From contig NZ_CP150917.1 of the NCBI RefSeq assembly GCF_039908645.1, forward strand, positions 1,150,501 to 1,214,500: a stretch of 64,000 nt of DNA, in the 5' to 3' direction. Shown here in pieces: positions 46,332 through 56,637 of this stretch (positions within the stretch are counted from its first letter, which is position 1; the number at the start of each line of letters is the position of its first letter). The notes beneath the pieces were generated by a model. It ran no database searches. It was not told where the DNA came from and was given only the letters and a program-made list of their open reading frames with translations. The stretch comes from Pseudomonas helvetica. GTDB lineage: Bacteria > Pseudomonadota > Gammaproteobacteria > Pseudomonadales > Pseudomonadaceae. The translations under genes and the position numbers were made by a program.

Positions 46332-48194
46332 ATGGCCCTACTGCAGATCGCCGAACCCGGCCAAAGTCCTCAACCGCACCAGCGTCGTCTGGCTGTGGGG
46401 ATCGACTTGGGCACTACCAATTCGCTGGTCGCTGCGTTGCGCAGTGGTCTTTCCGAGCCACTGGCCGACGCTGACGGGCAGGTCATCCTGCCGTCTGCGG
46501 TGCGCTATCACGCTGACCGTGTCGAGGTCGGCGAGTCCGCCAAGCTGGCAGCCGCTACCGATCCGCTGAACACGGTGTTGTCGGTCAAGCGCTTGATGGG
46601 TCGTGGTCTGTCCGACGTCAAGCAATTGGGCGAACAGCTGCCGTATCGCTTTGTCGATGGCGAGTCGCACATGCCGTTCATCGACACCGTGCAAGGGCCG
46701 AAAAGCCCGGTCGAAGTTTCCGCCGATATCCTCAAGGTGCTGCGTCAGCGCGCCGAGTTGACGCTGGGCGGCGAACTGGTTGGCGCAGTGATCACCGTTC
46801 CGGCGTATTTCGATGACGCACAGCGTCAGGCGACCAAGGATGCGGCCAAGCTGGCCGGTCTGAACGTGCTGCGTTTGCTCAACGAGCCGACCGCTGCGGC
46901 GGTGGCTTATGGCCTGGATCAGCATGCTGAAGGCCTGGTTGCGATTTACGACCTGGGCGGCGGCACCTTCGATATTTCGATTCTGCGCCTGACCGGCGGT
47001 GTGTTTGAAGTACTGGCCACCGGTGGCGACAGCGCCCTGGGTGGCGATGACTTCGATCACGCGATTGCTGGCTGGATCATCGAGAGCGCGGGCCTGTCCG
47101 CCGACCTCGATCCAGGTGCGCAACGTCATCTGCTGCAAACCGCCTGCGCGGCCAAAGAGGCCCTGACTAATGCGGCGACGGTTGAAGTCGTTTATGACGG
47201 CTGGAAATCCCAGCTGACCCGCGAAGCCTTTGATGCGCTGATCGAGCCGATGGTTGCTCGCAGCCTGAAAGCCTGCCGCCGCGCCGTGCGTGATTCCGGT
47301 GTCGAGCTGGAAGACGTGAAAGCAGTGGTGATGGTCGGTGGTTCGACCCGCGTGCCGCGTGTTCGCGATGCTGTGGCTGAAGCCTTCGGTCGTCAGCCGC
47401 TGACCGAGATCGATCCGGATCAAGTGGTGGCCATTGGTGCTGCGATCCAGGCCGATACCTTGGCGGGCAACAAGCGCGATGGCGGCGAACTGCTGCTGCT
47501 TGACGTGATTCCGTTGTCCCTGGGGCTGGAAACCATGGGCGGTCTGATGGAGAAGGTGATTCCGCGTAACACCACCATCCCGGTCGCCCGCGCTCAGGAC
47601 TTCACGACCTATAAAGACGGCCAGTCGGCCATGATGATTCATGTGCTGCAGGGTGAGCGCGAGCTGATCAGCGATTGCCGCTCCCTGGCGCGCTTCGAAT
47701 TGCGCGGCATTCCGGCCATGGTCGCGGGTGCGGCGAAGATTCGCGTGACCTTCCAGGTCGATGCCGATGGCTTGCTCAGCGTGGCTGCCCGCGAATTGGG
47801 TTCGGGCGTCGAGGCGAGCATTCAGGTCAAGCCGTCCTACGGCCTGACCGACGGCGAAATCGCCCGCATGCTCAAGGAATCGTTCCAGCACGCCAACGAC
47901 GACAAGGTCGCCCGCGTACTGCGTGAGCAGCAAGTCGATGCCCAGCGTTTGATTGAAGCGGTGCAAGGCGCCCTCGATGTCGACGGCGAGCGCCTGCTCG
48001 ACGCCGAAGAACGCATGGTCATCGAATTGCAGATGCAGGAACTGAGCGAATTGATGAAAGGTACCGATGGTTACGCCATCGAGCAGCAGACCAAGCGTCT
48101 GTCGCAAGTGACCGATGCCTTTGCTGCCCGCCGCCTGGACTCGACGGTGAAAGCCGCTCTGGCGGGGCGCAACCTGAATGAAATCGAGGAATAA
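46332..48194 (+). CDS. hscA: Hsp70-type chaperone HscA
   Basis: The 620-residue chaperone has the Hsp70 ATPase motifs ([45 protein letters not shown]) and a substrate domain. HscA binds the LPPVK motif of IscU and helps cluster release. The gene lies 51 bases after hscB and 3 before fdx. Confidence 0.97.
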   Translation: MALLQIAEPGQSPQPHQRRLAVGIDLGTTNSLVAALRSGLSEPLADADGQVILPSAVRYHADRVEVGESAKLAAATDPLNTVLSVKRLMGRGLSDVKQLGEQLPYRFVDGESHMPFIDTVQGPKSPVEVSADILKVLRQRAELTLGGELVGAVITVPAYFDDAQRQATKDAAKLAGLNVLRLLNEPTAAAVAYGLDQHAEGLVAIYDLGGGTFDISILRLTGGVFEVLATGGDSALGGDDFDHAIAGWIIESAGLSADLDPGAQRHLLQTACAAKEALTNAATVEVVYDGWKSQLTREAFDALIEPMVARSLKACRRAVRDSGVELEDVKAVVMVGGSTRVPRVRDAVAEAFGRQPLTEIDPDQVVAIGAAIQADTLAGNKRDGGELLLLDVIPLSLGLETMGGLMEKVIPRNTTIPVARAQDFTTYKDGQSAMMIHVLQGERELISDCRSLARFELRGIPAMVAGAAKIRVTFQVDADGLLSVAARELGSGVEASIQVKPSYGLTDGEIARMLKESFQHANDDKVARVLREQQVDAQRLIEAVQGALDVDGERLLDAEERMVIELQMQELSELMKGTDGYAIEQQTKRLSQVTDAFAARRLDSTVKAALAGRNLNEIEE

Positions 48195-48197
48195 CTG

Positions 48198-48539
48198 ATG
48201 CCGCAGATCATTTTTCTGCCACACGCCGAGCATTGCCCGGACGGTATGGTCGTAGAGGCTGAGACCGGCAAGTCCATTCTCGAAGTGGCCCATGACAACC
48301 ATATCGAGATCGAGAGCGCCTGCGGCGGCGTCTGTGCCTGCACCACCTGCCACTGCATCATTCGCGAAGGCTTCGACTCGCTGAATGAGGCCGATGAGCT
48401 GGAAGAGGACTATCTTGATCGGGCCTGGGGTCTGGAAGCGCAGTCGCGCCTGACCTGCCAGGCAATCGTCGGGACTGAAGACCTGACCGTTGAAATTCCT
48501 AAATACTCGCTCAACCACGCTGCCGAAGCGCCGCACTGA
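48198..48539 (+). CDS. fdx: [2Fe-2S] ferredoxin of the Isc system
   Basis: The 113-residue adrenodoxin-type ferredoxin has cluster cysteines in ESACGGVCACTTCHC and a fourth in RLTCQAIVG. It gives electrons for cluster assembly on IscU. It begins three bases after the hscA stop. Confidence 0.97.
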   Translation: MPQIIFLPHAEHCPDGMVVEAETGKSILEVAHDNHIEIESACGGVCACTTCHCIIREGFDSLNEADELEEDYLDRAWGLEAQSRLTCQAIVGTEDLTVEIPKYSLNHAAEAPH

Positions 48540-48553
48540 TTCAAGGAACTGTC

Positions 48554-48754
48554 ATGAGTCTTAAATGGGTTGATGTGCTGGAAATCGCGATCCAGCTGGC
48601 TGACAGCAAGCCGGATGTGGATCCGCGTTACGTGAACTTCGTCGATCTGCACAGCTGGGTCATGGCCCTGCCGGACTTCAGTGATGATCCGACCCGCGGT
48701 GGCGAGAAGGTGCTTGAAGCGATTCAAGCGGCCTGGATCGAAGAAGCAGACTGA
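48554..48754 (+). CDS. iscX: Isc accessory protein IscX
   Basis: The 66-residue acidic protein (MSLKWVDVLEIAIQLADSKP) matches IscX/YfhJ, which binds IscS and modulates sulfur transfer depending on iron. It is the last gene of the isc operon. Confidence 0.95.
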   Translation: MSLKWVDVLEIAIQLADSKPDVDPRYVNFVDLHSWVMALPDFSDDPTRGGEKVLEAIQAAWIEEAD

Positions 48755-48785
48755 ACGCACTGTACGCCGTTAGGCAATACCCAAG

Positions 48786-48816
48786 AACCCGCGTATAATT
48801 CGCGGGTTTAATTTTT
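48786..48816 (+). terminator. Terminator of isc operon, with a TATAAT loop
   Basis: AACCCGCG and CGCGGGTT form an eight-base stem with loop TATAATT, followed by TAATTTTT. The loop holds a perfect -10 sequence, so the same bases may serve as the ndk promoter. Confidence 0.75.
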
Positions 48817-48844
48817 CGCAAATTACCGTTTCTGGAGTTACACC

Positions 48845-49270
48845 ATGGCTGTTCAACGTACTTTCTCCATCATCAAGCCTGATGCAGTTGCAAAAAACGT
48901 CATCGGCGAGATCACCACTCGTTTCGAAAAAGCTGGCCTGCGCGTTGTAGCTTCGAAAATGAAGCAACTGTCCAAGGCTGAAGCTGAAGGCTTCTACGCT
49001 GAGCACAGCGCTCGTGGTTTCTTCGGCGACCTGGTTGCTTTCATGATCTCCGGTCCGGTTGTCGTTCAGGTTCTGGAAGGCGAAAACGCTATCGCTCTGA
49101 ACCGTGAGCTGATGGGCGCTACCAACCCTAAAGAAGCTGCTGCCGGCACCATCCGCGCTGACTTCGCTGACTCCATCGACGCCAACGCTGTGCACGGTTC
49201 GGACTCCGAAGCCGCTGCTGCTCGCGAAATCTCGTACTTCTTCGCAGCTACTGAAGTAACCACTCGCTAA
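48845..49270 (+). CDS. ndk: Nucleoside diphosphate kinase
   Basis: The 141-residue enzyme moves the terminal phosphate from ATP to other nucleoside diphosphates. The phospho-His is in [12 protein letters not shown] and the N-terminus is [24 protein letters not shown] precedes the ATG. Codon use is strongly biased, as expected for a highly expressed gene. Confidence 0.97.
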   Translation: MAVQRTFSIIKPDAVAKNVIGEITTRFEKAGLRVVASKMKQLSKAEAEGFYAEHSARGFFGDLVAFMISGPVVVQVLEGENAIALNRELMGATNPKEAAAGTIRADFADSIDANAVHGSDSEAAAAREISYFFAATEVTTR

Positions 49271-49298
49271 GCATTGGCTTATGAGTGAAGGTGAATCC

Positions 49299-50447
49299 AT
49301 GACTACATCGACTGCAAAAACTAACCTGCTGGGTCTGACTCAGCCGGAAATGGAAAAATTCTTCGACTCAATCGGGGAGAAGCGTTTCCGTGCCAGTCAG
49401 GTAATGAAGTGGATTCACCACCTTGGCGTCGATGATTTCGACGCCATGACGAACGTCAGCAAGGCCTTGCGCGACAAGCTCAAGGCTATTGCCGAAGTTC
49501 GCGGTCCCGAAGTGGTCAGCGAGGACATCTCCAGCGACGGCACCCGTAAGTGGGTGGTGCGCGTGGCGTCCGGCAGCTGCGTCGAGACTGTCTACATTCC
49601 CCAGGGCAAACGCGGCACTCTGTGCGTTTCGTCCCAGGCAGGCTGTGCCCTGGATTGCAGTTTCTGCTCCACCGGCAAGCAAGGTTTCAACAGCAACCTC
49701 ACGGCCGCCGAAGTCATCGGCCAGGTGTGGATTGCCAATAAATCGTTCGGCAGCATCCCGGCAACCGCCGACCGTGCCATCACCAACGTGGTGATGATGG
49801 GCATGGGTGAGCCGCTGCTGAACTTCGACAACGTCGTTGCCGCCATGCACCTGATGATGGACGACCTGGGCTACGGCATTTCCAAGCGTCGTGTGACCCT
49901 GTCGACCTCGGGCGTGGTGCCGATGATCGATGAGCTGTCCAAGCACATCGACGTTTCCCTGGCGTTGTCCCTGCACGCACCGAACGATGCGCTGCGTAAC
50001 CAGTTGGTACCGATCAACAAGAAGTACCCGCTGAAAATGCTCCTCGAGTCCTGCCGCCGCTACATGTCGTCCCTGGGCGAAAAGCGCGTGCTGACCATCG
50101 AGTACACCTTGCTCAAGGACATCAATGACAAGGTCGAGCATGCGGTTGAAATGATCGAGTTGCTCAAGGACACACCTTGCAAGATCAACCTGATTCCGTT
50201 CAACCCGTTCCCCCATTCCGGTTACGAGCGGCCGAGCAACAACGCCATCCGTCGTTTCCAGGATCAACTTCATCACGCTGGCTTCAATGTCACCGTGCGC
50301 ACCACCCGTGGCGAAGACATCGACGCTGCGTGTGGCCAATTGGTAGGACAGGTGCTGGATCGCACCCGTCGTAGCGAACGTTATATCGCCGTGCGTGAGT
50401 TGAGCGCCGACAACGATATGCCGCAAGACGCTGCGAATCGTACTTAA
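49299..50447 (+). CDS. rlmN: Dual-specificity 23S rRNA/tRNA adenine C2-methyltransferase
   Basis: RlmN is a radical SAM enzyme that methylates A2503 of 23S rRNA and A37 of some tRNAs. The 382-residue protein has the cluster motif [11 protein letters not shown] and the C-terminal region with the second catalytic Cys ([12 protein letters not shown]). ATG 49299 has AAGGTG upstream; ATG 49281 is a possible longer start. It is a client of the nearby Isc operon. Confidence 0.96.
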   Translation: MTTSTAKTNLLGLTQPEMEKFFDSIGEKRFRASQVMKWIHHLGVDDFDAMTNVSKALRDKLKAIAEVRGPEVVSEDISSDGTRKWVVRVASGSCVETVYIPQGKRGTLCVSSQAGCALDCSFCSTGKQGFNSNLTAAEVIGQVWIANKSFGSIPATADRAITNVVMMGMGEPLLNFDNVVAAMHLMMDDLGYGISKRRVTLSTSGVVPMIDELSKHIDVSLALSLHAPNDALRNQLVPINKKYPLKMLLESCRRYMSSLGEKRVLTIEYTLLKDINDKVEHAVEMIELLKDTPCKINLIPFNPFPHSGYERPSNNAIRRFQDQLHHAGFNVTVRTTRGEDIDAACGQLVGQVLDRTRRSERYIAVRELSADNDMPQDAANRT

Positions 50448-50459
50448 GAGAGGATCTCT

Positions 50460-51218
50460 ATGTCACTGCGCCTAGCGCTGCTTCTGCTGTTCGCCAGCCT
50501 GTCGGCTGGTTGTGTTCTGTCGGGTGATTTCAATCCGATGAAAACCAGCAAGGGGCGCGATGAGGCGCGTGCTGCGTATGTGCAGTTGGGTGTGGGGTAT
50601 CTGCAGCAGGGCATGACCGAACGGGCGAAAGTCCCGTTGAAGAAGGCCCTCGAACTGGATAGCGCCGACCCGGATGCCAACGCGGCGTTGGGCCTGGTGT
50701 TTCAGGCCGAAATGGAACCCGAGCTCGCGGATCAGCATTTTCGCAAGGCATTGTCCGGCCGTCCTGGCGATGCTCGTATCCTGAACAACTACGGCAGCTT
50801 TCTCTTTGAAGAGAAACGTTACAAAGAAGCTTACGAGCGCTTTGAACAAGCGGCTGCCGATAGCCTTTATCCTGAGCGTTCACGGGTTTTCGAGAACCTC
50901 GGCATGACGGCTTCGATGCTTGGCCAGCGGGATCTGGCCCGTCAGCAACTGGAAAAAGCCCTGCGCCTGAACCGCCAACAGCCACGGGCGTTGCTGGAAA
51001 TGGCTGAGTTGTCGTACGAAGACAGGCATTATGTGCCCGCGCGTGACTATTACGATCGTTTTAGCCTGCTCGCCGAGCAAAATGCACGTAGTCTATTGCT
51101 CGGCGTTCGGCTGGCCAAAGTGTTCGAAGATCGCGACAAGGCCGCCAGTTTTGGCCTGCAATTAAAACGACTCTATCCCGGTACTCCGGAATATCAGCAA
51201 TACCTGTCGGAGCAATGA
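50460..51218 (+). CDS. pilW: Type IV pilus pilotin PilW/PilF (TPR lipoprotein)
   Basis: The 252-residue protein has a lipoprotein leader with lipobox LSAGC and about five TPR units (YVQLGVGYLQQGMTERAKVP, LEMAELSYEDRHYVPARDYY). In Pseudomonas the protein, called PilF, helps the PilQ secretin reach the outer membrane. Its stop overlaps the rodZ start. Confidence 0.93.
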   Translation: MSLRLALLLLFASLSAGCVLSGDFNPMKTSKGRDEARAAYVQLGVGYLQQGMTERAKVPLKKALELDSADPDANAALGLVFQAEMEPELADQHFRKALSGRPGDARILNNYGSFLFEEKRYKEAYERFEQAAADSLYPERSRVFENLGMTASMLGQRDLARQQLEKALRLNRQQPRALLEMAELSYEDRHYVPARDYYDRFSLLAEQNARSLLLGVRLAKVFEDRDKAASFGLQLKRLYPGTPEYQQYLSEQ

Positions 51219-52246
51219 TGAAAGCGGCGCATCCAGAAGTTGTAGCAGCGACTCGCGTAAACCCCGGAGAGACCCTGCGTCAGGCCCGCGAAGGCAATGG
51301 TTGGTCGCTGGCGGAAGTAGCGCTCAAGCTCAATCTCACCGTCAATTCCTTGAAGAATCTGGAAGACGGCGCTTTCGACAAGCTGCCGGGGCATACCTTT
51401 GCTCGCGGCTATATCCGTGCTTACGCCAAATTGCTCGGTATGGACCAGGCCGTACTGGTTCAACAGTTCGATCAGCACACCGGCACCGATTCCCAGGGCA
51501 GCAACGTGCACAGCCTTGGGCGTATCGAAGAACCATCGCGGGTCTCCCACACCATTTTGCGCATCGTCAGCCTGTTGCTGCTGATGGCCGTGGTGGGGGG
51601 CGGTTTTGTCTGGTGGCAGGATCAAACCTCGCTGCGCACCAAGGACCTGATTGGCCTGAGCCCTGAACACGTCGAAGTCGAAGGCGCCGATGGCACCACG
51701 CAGATCCATCCGCTCGACGAGCCGGAAGATCAGGCCGTGGTAGAAGGTCAGGTCGAAGCCGGGACGCCTCTGGCATTGCCGGAAGGCCAGGCGACTGCCG
51801 AAGCTCAGGCAACGGTCGAAGCACCGACGCCGGCCGCTCCGGTGGTTGCACCGACGGCCCCGGTTGTGGCTCCAGTGCGTACCGCGCCTGCCCCGGTTGT
51901 TGCGACGCCAGCGGCCCCGGTTATGGCTGTTGCGCCAACGCCAGTCGTGGCTGCCGTGCCAGCACCTGCCGCTTCGGCTGCTGCGCCGGCCACTCCGGTT
52001 GCCGGTGCGGGTAAGGTGCAGATTCAGTTCTCTGCCAACTGCTGGACACAAGTCACCGATGGCAACGGCAAAGTGCTGTTGAGCGCTCTCAAGCATAAGG
52101 GCGAAACCGCCGACGTCAGCGGTAAACCACCGTTTACAGTACGCCTGGGCTACGCCCGTGGCGCGCAGGTCAGCTACAACGGGCAAGTGGTCGATGTAGC
52201 TCCGTTCACCAGTGGCGAGACTGCTCGCCTGAAGTTGGGTCAATAA
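51218..52246 (+). CDS. rodZ: Cell-shape protein RodZ
   Basis: RodZ links MreB to the elongation complex. The 342-residue protein has an N-terminal helix-turn-helix (LRQAREGNGWSLAEVALKLN), one membrane helix (ILRIVSLLLLMAVVGGGFVW), a long Pro/Ala/Val linker of low complexity and a C-terminal DUF4115 domain. ATG 51218 has a better-spaced GGAG than ATG 51215. Confidence 0.93.
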   Translation: MKAAHPEVVAATRVNPGETLRQAREGNGWSLAEVALKLNLTVNSLKNLEDGAFDKLPGHTFARGYIRAYAKLLGMDQAVLVQQFDQHTGTDSQGSNVHSLGRIEEPSRVSHTILRIVSLLLLMAVVGGGFVWWQDQTSLRTKDLIGLSPEHVEVEGADGTTQIHPLDEPEDQAVVEGQVEAGTPLALPEGQATAEAQATVEAPTPAAPVVAPTAPVVAPVRTAPAPVVATPAAPVMAVAPTPVVAAVPAPAASAAAPATPVAGAGKVQIQFSANCWTQVTDGNGKVLLSALKHKGETADVSGKPPFTVRLGYARGAQVSYNGQVVDVAPFTSGETARLKLGQ

Positions 52247-52249
52247 GTC

Positions 52250-53359
52250 ATGCACGGCGAATCTCCAATCAAACGTCGCGAATCCCGCAAGATCTGGGTT
52301 GGTTCGGTACCGGTGGGCGGTGATGCGCCTATCGCTGTACAGAGCATGACCAACAGCGACACCAATGACGTTGCCGCCACCGTGGCCCAGATCAATCGTC
52401 TGGAAGCGGCCGGTGTCGACATCGTGCGGGTTTCCGTTCCGGACATGGACGCGGCCGAAGCCTTCGGTCGCATCAAGCAACTGGTCAAGGTGCCATTGGT
52501 TGCCGACATTCACTTCGACTACAAGATCGCTTTGCGCGTAGCCGAACTGGGCGTCGATTGCCTGCGGATCAACCCGGGCAACATCGGTCGTGAGGACCGT
52601 GTGCGCGCGGTGGTCGATGCCGCCCGTGACCGGGGGATTCCGATCCGTATCGGCGTCAACGCCGGTTCGCTGGAAAAAGACCTGCAAAAGAAATACGGCG
52701 AGCCGACACCGGCCGCGCTGGTCGAGTCGGCCCTGCGCCACGTCGAGCACCTTGAACGCCTGAACTTCCAGGACTTCAAGGTCAGCGTGAAGGCCTCCGA
52801 CGTGTTCATGGCCGTCGAAGCCTATCGTCTGCTGGCCAAGGAAATCGTCCAGCCACTGCACCTGGGCATCACTGAGGCCGGCGGTTTGCGTTCAGGCACA
52901 GTGAAATCCGCCGTGGGCCTCGGTATGCTGCTCGCCGAAGGGATTGGCGATACTATTCGCATCTCGTTGGCGGCTGACCCGGTCGAGGAAGTGAAAGTCG
53001 GCTACGACATTCTCAAATCCCTGCATCTGCGTTCCCGTGGCATCAACTTCATCGCCTGCCCGAGCTGCTCGCGGCAGAACTTCGATGTGGTGAAAACCAT
53101 GAACGAACTGGAAGGGCGCCTCGAAGATCTGCTGGTGCCGCTGGATGTCGCGGTCATCGGTTGCGTGGTCAACGGTCCCGGTGAAGCCAAAGAGGCCCAT
53201 ATCGGTTTGACTGGCGGTACGCCGAACCTGATTTACATCGACGGCAAGCCGTCGCAGAAATTGACGAATGACAATCTGGTGGATGAGCTGGAAAGGCTGA
53301 TCCGCCAGAAAGCGGCCGAAAAGGTCGAAGCCGACGCAGCAGTAATCGCTCGCGGCTGA
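52250..53359 (+). CDS. ispG: 4-hydroxy-3-methylbut-2-enyl diphosphate synthase
   Basis: IspG, a [4Fe-4S] enzyme of the MEP isoprenoid pathway, turns MEcPP into HMBPP. The 369-residue protein has the cluster cysteines in ACPSCSRQ and [13 protein letters not shown] and the TIM-barrel N-terminus ([20 protein letters not shown]). It starts three bases after rodZ. Confidence 0.96.
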   Translation: MHGESPIKRRESRKIWVGSVPVGGDAPIAVQSMTNSDTNDVAATVAQINRLEAAGVDIVRVSVPDMDAAEAFGRIKQLVKVPLVADIHFDYKIALRVAELGVDCLRINPGNIGREDRVRAVVDAARDRGIPIRIGVNAGSLEKDLQKKYGEPTPAALVESALRHVEHLERLNFQDFKVSVKASDVFMAVEAYRLLAKEIVQPLHLGITEAGGLRSGTVKSAVGLGMLLAEGIGDTIRISLAADPVEEVKVGYDILKSLHLRSRGINFIACPSCSRQNFDVVKTMNELEGRLEDLLVPLDVAVIGCVVNGPGEAKEAHIGLTGGTPNLIYIDGKPSQKLTNDNLVDELERLIRQKAAEKVEADAAVIARG

Positions 53360-53382
53360 TCGAACGAATTTAAGGATTTAAA

Positions 53383-54672
53383 GTGAGCAAGTCTCTGCAA
53401 GCCATACGTGGCATGAACGACATCCTGCCCGAACAGACCCCGCTGTGGCGTCATTTCGAGGGCACCGTTTCGCGTCTGCTGGATAACTACGGTTATAAGC
53501 AGATTCGTATGCCGATCGTCGAGTTCACCGAGCTGTTCAAACGCTCCATCGGTGAAGTGACCGACATCGTCGAAAAAGAGATGTACACCTTCGAAGACCG
53601 TAACGGCGATTCGCTGACCCTGCGCCCTGAAGGCACAGCGGCCTGCGTGCGTGCAGTGCTCGAGCACGGCATCACCGGCGGTGGCCAGGTGCAGAAACTC
53701 TGGTACATCGGCCCGATGTTCCGCCACGAGCGTCCGCAAAAAGGCCGTTATCGTCAGTTCCACCAGATCGGTTGCGAGGTTTTCAACCTTGATGGCCCGG
53801 ACATCGACGCCGAACTGATCGTGCTGACCTGGCGCCTGTGGGGCGAGCTGGGCATCCGTGACGCGGTCAAGCTCGAGCTCAACAGCCTGGGCACCAGCGC
53901 ATCTCGCGCTCGTTATCGCGATGCACTGGTCGAATACCTGACGGCACGCCTGGACCAACTGGACGAAGACAGCCAGCGCCGCCTGAAAACCAACCCGCTG
54001 CGAGTGCTCGATACCAAGAACGCCGATACCCAGGCGGCGCTGGTCGATGCACCGAAGATGGCCGATTACCTCGATGAAGAATCCCGCGTGCACTTCGAGG
54101 GCCTCAAGGCTCGTCTGGACGCTGCCGGCATTCCTTACGTGATCAACCCGAAGCTGGTGCGCGGGCTGGATTACTACAGCAAAACCGTATTCGAATGGGT
54201 CACCGACAAACTCGGTGCCCAGGGCACTGTCTGCGCAGGTGGCCGTTACGACGGCCTGGTCGAGCAGATGGGCGGCAAGCCGACGCCGGGCGTTGGTTTC
54301 GCCATGGGCATCGAGCGCCTGGTGTTGCTGCTCGAAACCCTGGAGCAGATCCCGGAAGAAATCTCCCGGCAGGTTGATGTCTACCTGTGCGCCTTCGGTG
54401 AGGCTGCCGAACTGGCCGCTCTGACACTGAGCGAGCGGGTTCGTGATCAGTTGCCAAACCTGCGTCTGCAGATCAATGCCGGTGCAGGCAGCTTCAAAAG
54501 TCAGTTCAAGAAGGCCGACAAGAGCGGTGCGCTGTACGCATTGATCCTCGGTGACGACGAAATGGCCCAGCAAGTGGTAGGTTTCAAACCCCTGCGTGGC
54601 CAGGGCGAACAACAAAGCATTGCCTGGGATGCGCTTGCCGCTCACCTGGCCACCTGCGTCGTGCAGGGTTGA
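53383..54672 (+). CDS. hisS: Histidyl-tRNA synthetase
   Basis: The 429-residue class II synthetase shows motif 2 ([19 protein letters not shown]), the histidine-specific [15 protein letters not shown] and the [13 protein letters not shown] segment, and ends with the anticodon-binding domain. It starts with GTG 53383 after TAAGGA. Confidence 0.97.
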   Translation: MSKSLQAIRGMNDILPEQTPLWRHFEGTVSRLLDNYGYKQIRMPIVEFTELFKRSIGEVTDIVEKEMYTFEDRNGDSLTLRPEGTAACVRAVLEHGITGGGQVQKLWYIGPMFRHERPQKGRYRQFHQIGCEVFNLDGPDIDAELIVLTWRLWGELGIRDAVKLELNSLGTSASRARYRDALVEYLTARLDQLDEDSQRRLKTNPLRVLDTKNADTQAALVDAPKMADYLDEESRVHFEGLKARLDAAGIPYVINPKLVRGLDYYSKTVFEWVTDKLGAQGTVCAGGRYDGLVEQMGGKPTPGVGFAMGIERLVLLLETLEQIPEEISRQVDVYLCAFGEAAELAALTLSERVRDQLPNLRLQINAGAGSFKSQFKKADKSGALYALILGDDEMAQQVVGFKPLRGQGEQQSIAWDALAAHLATCVVQG

Positions 54673-54712
54673 AGCTGTCAAACAGCCGATTTAGCGATTA
54701 AGGAGTATTGGG

Positions 54713-55354
54713 GTGTCGAGTACCGAAGACGAACATCTGGCGGAATTCAAAGACTGGTGGCAGCGTAACGGCAAACCTCTCGTAACCGGCGGCCTGTTGG
54801 CGCTGGTCATCGTGTTCGGCTGGCAGGCGTTCCACAAGTATCAGAGCAATCAGTCGCAAGGCGCCTCGATGCTTTACCAGCAACTGCTGGAAACCACGCT
54901 GACCCCGGACGGCAAGCCTGACGCGGCCCGTGTAGCGGACCTCGCCAACAAGCTCAACAGCGAGTTCGGCGGCACGGCTTACGCCCAATACGGCAGCCTG
55001 TTCGTGGCGAAAGTCGCGGTCGACAGCGGCAAGCTGGATGACGCTGTAAGCCAGCTCAAGGCTGTGGCTGACAAACCTGCCAACCCGGCGCTGGGCGAAG
55101 TGGCGCGTCAGCGTCTGGCTCAGGTTCTGGCCGCACAGAACAAGGCTGACGAAGCACTGAAATTGCTCGAAGGTGATGCCGATCAGGCATTCCTGGCCAC
55201 TCGCGAAGAACTCAAGGGTGACCTGCTGGTCCAGTTGGGGCGTACCGATGAAGCCCATGCTGCTTACCAAAAAGCCAAGGCTGCGCTGTCGGATGAAGCG
55301 GCGGTCGGTGGCTTACAAATCAAGCTGGACGACCTGGCCAAAGGGGATGCGTGA
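54713..55354 (+). CDS. yfgM: YfgM-family periplasmic TPR-like protein
   Basis: The 213-residue protein has a short cytosolic N-terminus, one membrane helix (LVTGGLLALVIVFGWQAF) and a periplasmic TPR-like domain rich in Ala and Lys. YfgM is an ancillary SecYEG subunit that works with PpiD. GTG 54713 follows AAGGAG. Its end overlaps an alternative bamB start. Confidence 0.92.
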   Translation: MSSTEDEHLAEFKDWWQRNGKPLVTGGLLALVIVFGWQAFHKYQSNQSQGASMLYQQLLETTLTPDGKPDAARVADLANKLNSEFGGTAYAQYGSLFVAKVAVDSGKLDDAVSQLKAVADKPANPALGEVARQRLAQVLAAQNKADEALKLLEGDADQAFLATREELKGDLLVQLGRTDEAHAAYQKAKAALSDEAAVGGLQIKLDDLAKGDA

Positions 55355-55355
55355 C

Positions 55356-56498
55356 GTGATCCGTTGGAAACATGCAGCATTGCTGGCTCTGGCCATTCTG
55401 GCCGCGGGTTGCAGCAGCAACAGCAAAAAAGAATTGCCGCCGGCCGAGCTGGTCAAATTCAAGGAAGAAGTGGTCCTGCAAAAGCAGTGGAGCCGTTCGG
55501 TCGGTAACGGCCAGGGCGAGACCTACAACATGCTGGTGCCGGCCATCGATGGCAACACCATCTATGCTGCCGACGTCAAAGGCGTGGTGATGGCGCTGGA
55601 CCGCATGAGCGGCGACGTCAAATGGAAGAAAGATCTTGAGTTGCCTGTGTCCGGCGCCGTTGGCGTGGGTTACGGTCTGGTCATGATCGGCACGCTCAAG
55701 GGCGAAGTGGTTGCCCTGGATGCAAGCTCCGGCGAAGAGAAATGGCGCGCTCGCGTGACCAGTGAAGTGCTCGCGCCGCCTGCCAACAACGGTGACGTGG
55801 TGGTGGTGCAAACCCAGGACGATCGTCTGATCGGCCTGGATGCTTCCACCGGTAACCAGCGCTGGTTGTATGACAGCACGCCTGCGGTCCTGACTCTGCG
55901 CGGCACCAGTGCGCCGATCGTGACCAACCGCCTGGCGATTGCCGGCCTGTCGACCGGTAAAGTCGTGGCGCTGGATATCTCCAACGGCGTGCCGGTCTGG
56001 GAGCAGCGCATTGCGATTCCACAGGGTCGCTCGGAGCTGGAGCGCGTAGTCGATATCGACGGTGGCTTGCTGCTGTCCGGCGACAAGATCTATGTCGCCA
56101 GCTATCAGGGGCGCGTAGCGGCCCTGGACCTGCAAAGCGGTCGTCAGCTCTGGCAGCGTGATGCTTCCAGCTATGCCGGTGTCGCCCAAGGTTTCGGCAG
56201 CGTCTACATCAGCCTGTCTTCGGGCACTGTTGAAGGCGTCGACGAGCGTTCGACCACCTCTTTGTGGAGCAACGACTCGCTGGTCCGCCGTCAACTGTCG
56301 GCACCGGAAGTGTTCTCCAGCTACGTTGCAGTCGGTGACCTGGAAGGTTACCTGCACCTGTTGAGTCAGGTGGACGGTCGTTTCGTCGGCCGTGAACGCA
56401 TCGACAGCGACGGCCTGCGTGCCCGTCCGCTGGTGGTGGGTGACATGATTTACGTGTATGGCAACAGCGGCAAACTGGAAGCCCTGACCATCAAGTAA
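55356..56498 (+). CDS. bamB: Outer-membrane assembly lipoprotein BamB
   Basis: BamB is a beta-propeller lipoprotein of the Bam complex. The 380-residue protein has a lipobox (ILAAGCSSNSK) and repeated PQQ-like blades with GxVxALD and GxxxWKK-type ends. GTG 55356 has AGGGG at a normal distance; ATG 55347 is too close to it. A hairpin at 56511-56532 and a terminator at 56582 follow. Confidence 0.95.
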   Translation: MIRWKHAALLALAILAAGCSSNSKKELPPAELVKFKEEVVLQKQWSRSVGNGQGETYNMLVPAIDGNTIYAADVKGVVMALDRMSGDVKWKKDLELPVSGAVGVGYGLVMIGTLKGEVVALDASSGEEKWRARVTSEVLAPPANNGDVVVVQTQDDRLIGLDASTGNQRWLYDSTPAVLTLRGTSAPIVTNRLAIAGLSTGKVVALDISNGVPVWEQRIAIPQGRSELERVVDIDGGLLLSGDKIYVASYQGRVAALDLQSGRQLWQRDASSYAGVAQGFGSVYISLSSGTVEGVDERSTTSLWSNDSLVRRQLSAPEVFSSYVAVGDLEGYLHLLSQVDGRFVGRERIDSDGLRARPLVVGDMIYVYGNSGKLEALTIK

Positions 56499-56510
56499 TG
56501 GTTTGACTAT

Positions 56511-56532
56511 GCTTGGGGTTAGTTCCCCAAGC
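56511..56532 (+). repeat. Hairpin behind bamB
   Basis: GCTTGGGG and CCCCAAGC are separated by six bases, 12 bases after the bamB stop. No T run. Confidence 0.55.
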
Positions 56533-56581
56533 GGCCTTGTTCTGCAAGGCTCGCAGCACATCAAGTGCTGCCCCGAGCACC

Positions 56582-56612
56582 AGCCGCTGCCTCGCAGCGG
56601 CTTTTGTATTTT
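56582..56612 (+). terminator. Terminator between bamB and der
   Basis: AGCCGCTG and CAGCGGCT form a stem with a five-base loop, followed by TTTTGTATTTT. It lies 26 bases before der, so der needs read-through or its own promoter. Confidence 0.8.
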
Positions 56613-56637
56613 CTGAAATAACGAAGTGGAGAGCCGC

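Noticed and set aside
46338..48536. A 732-codon minus-strand frame across hscA and fdx
   Set aside because: It is an antisense shadow of conserved isc genes, with no start signal and no domain.
51194..52861. A 555-codon minus-strand frame across rodZ and ispG
   Set aside because: Antisense shadow, with a low-complexity Gly/Arg part that mirrors the Pro/Ala linker of rodZ.
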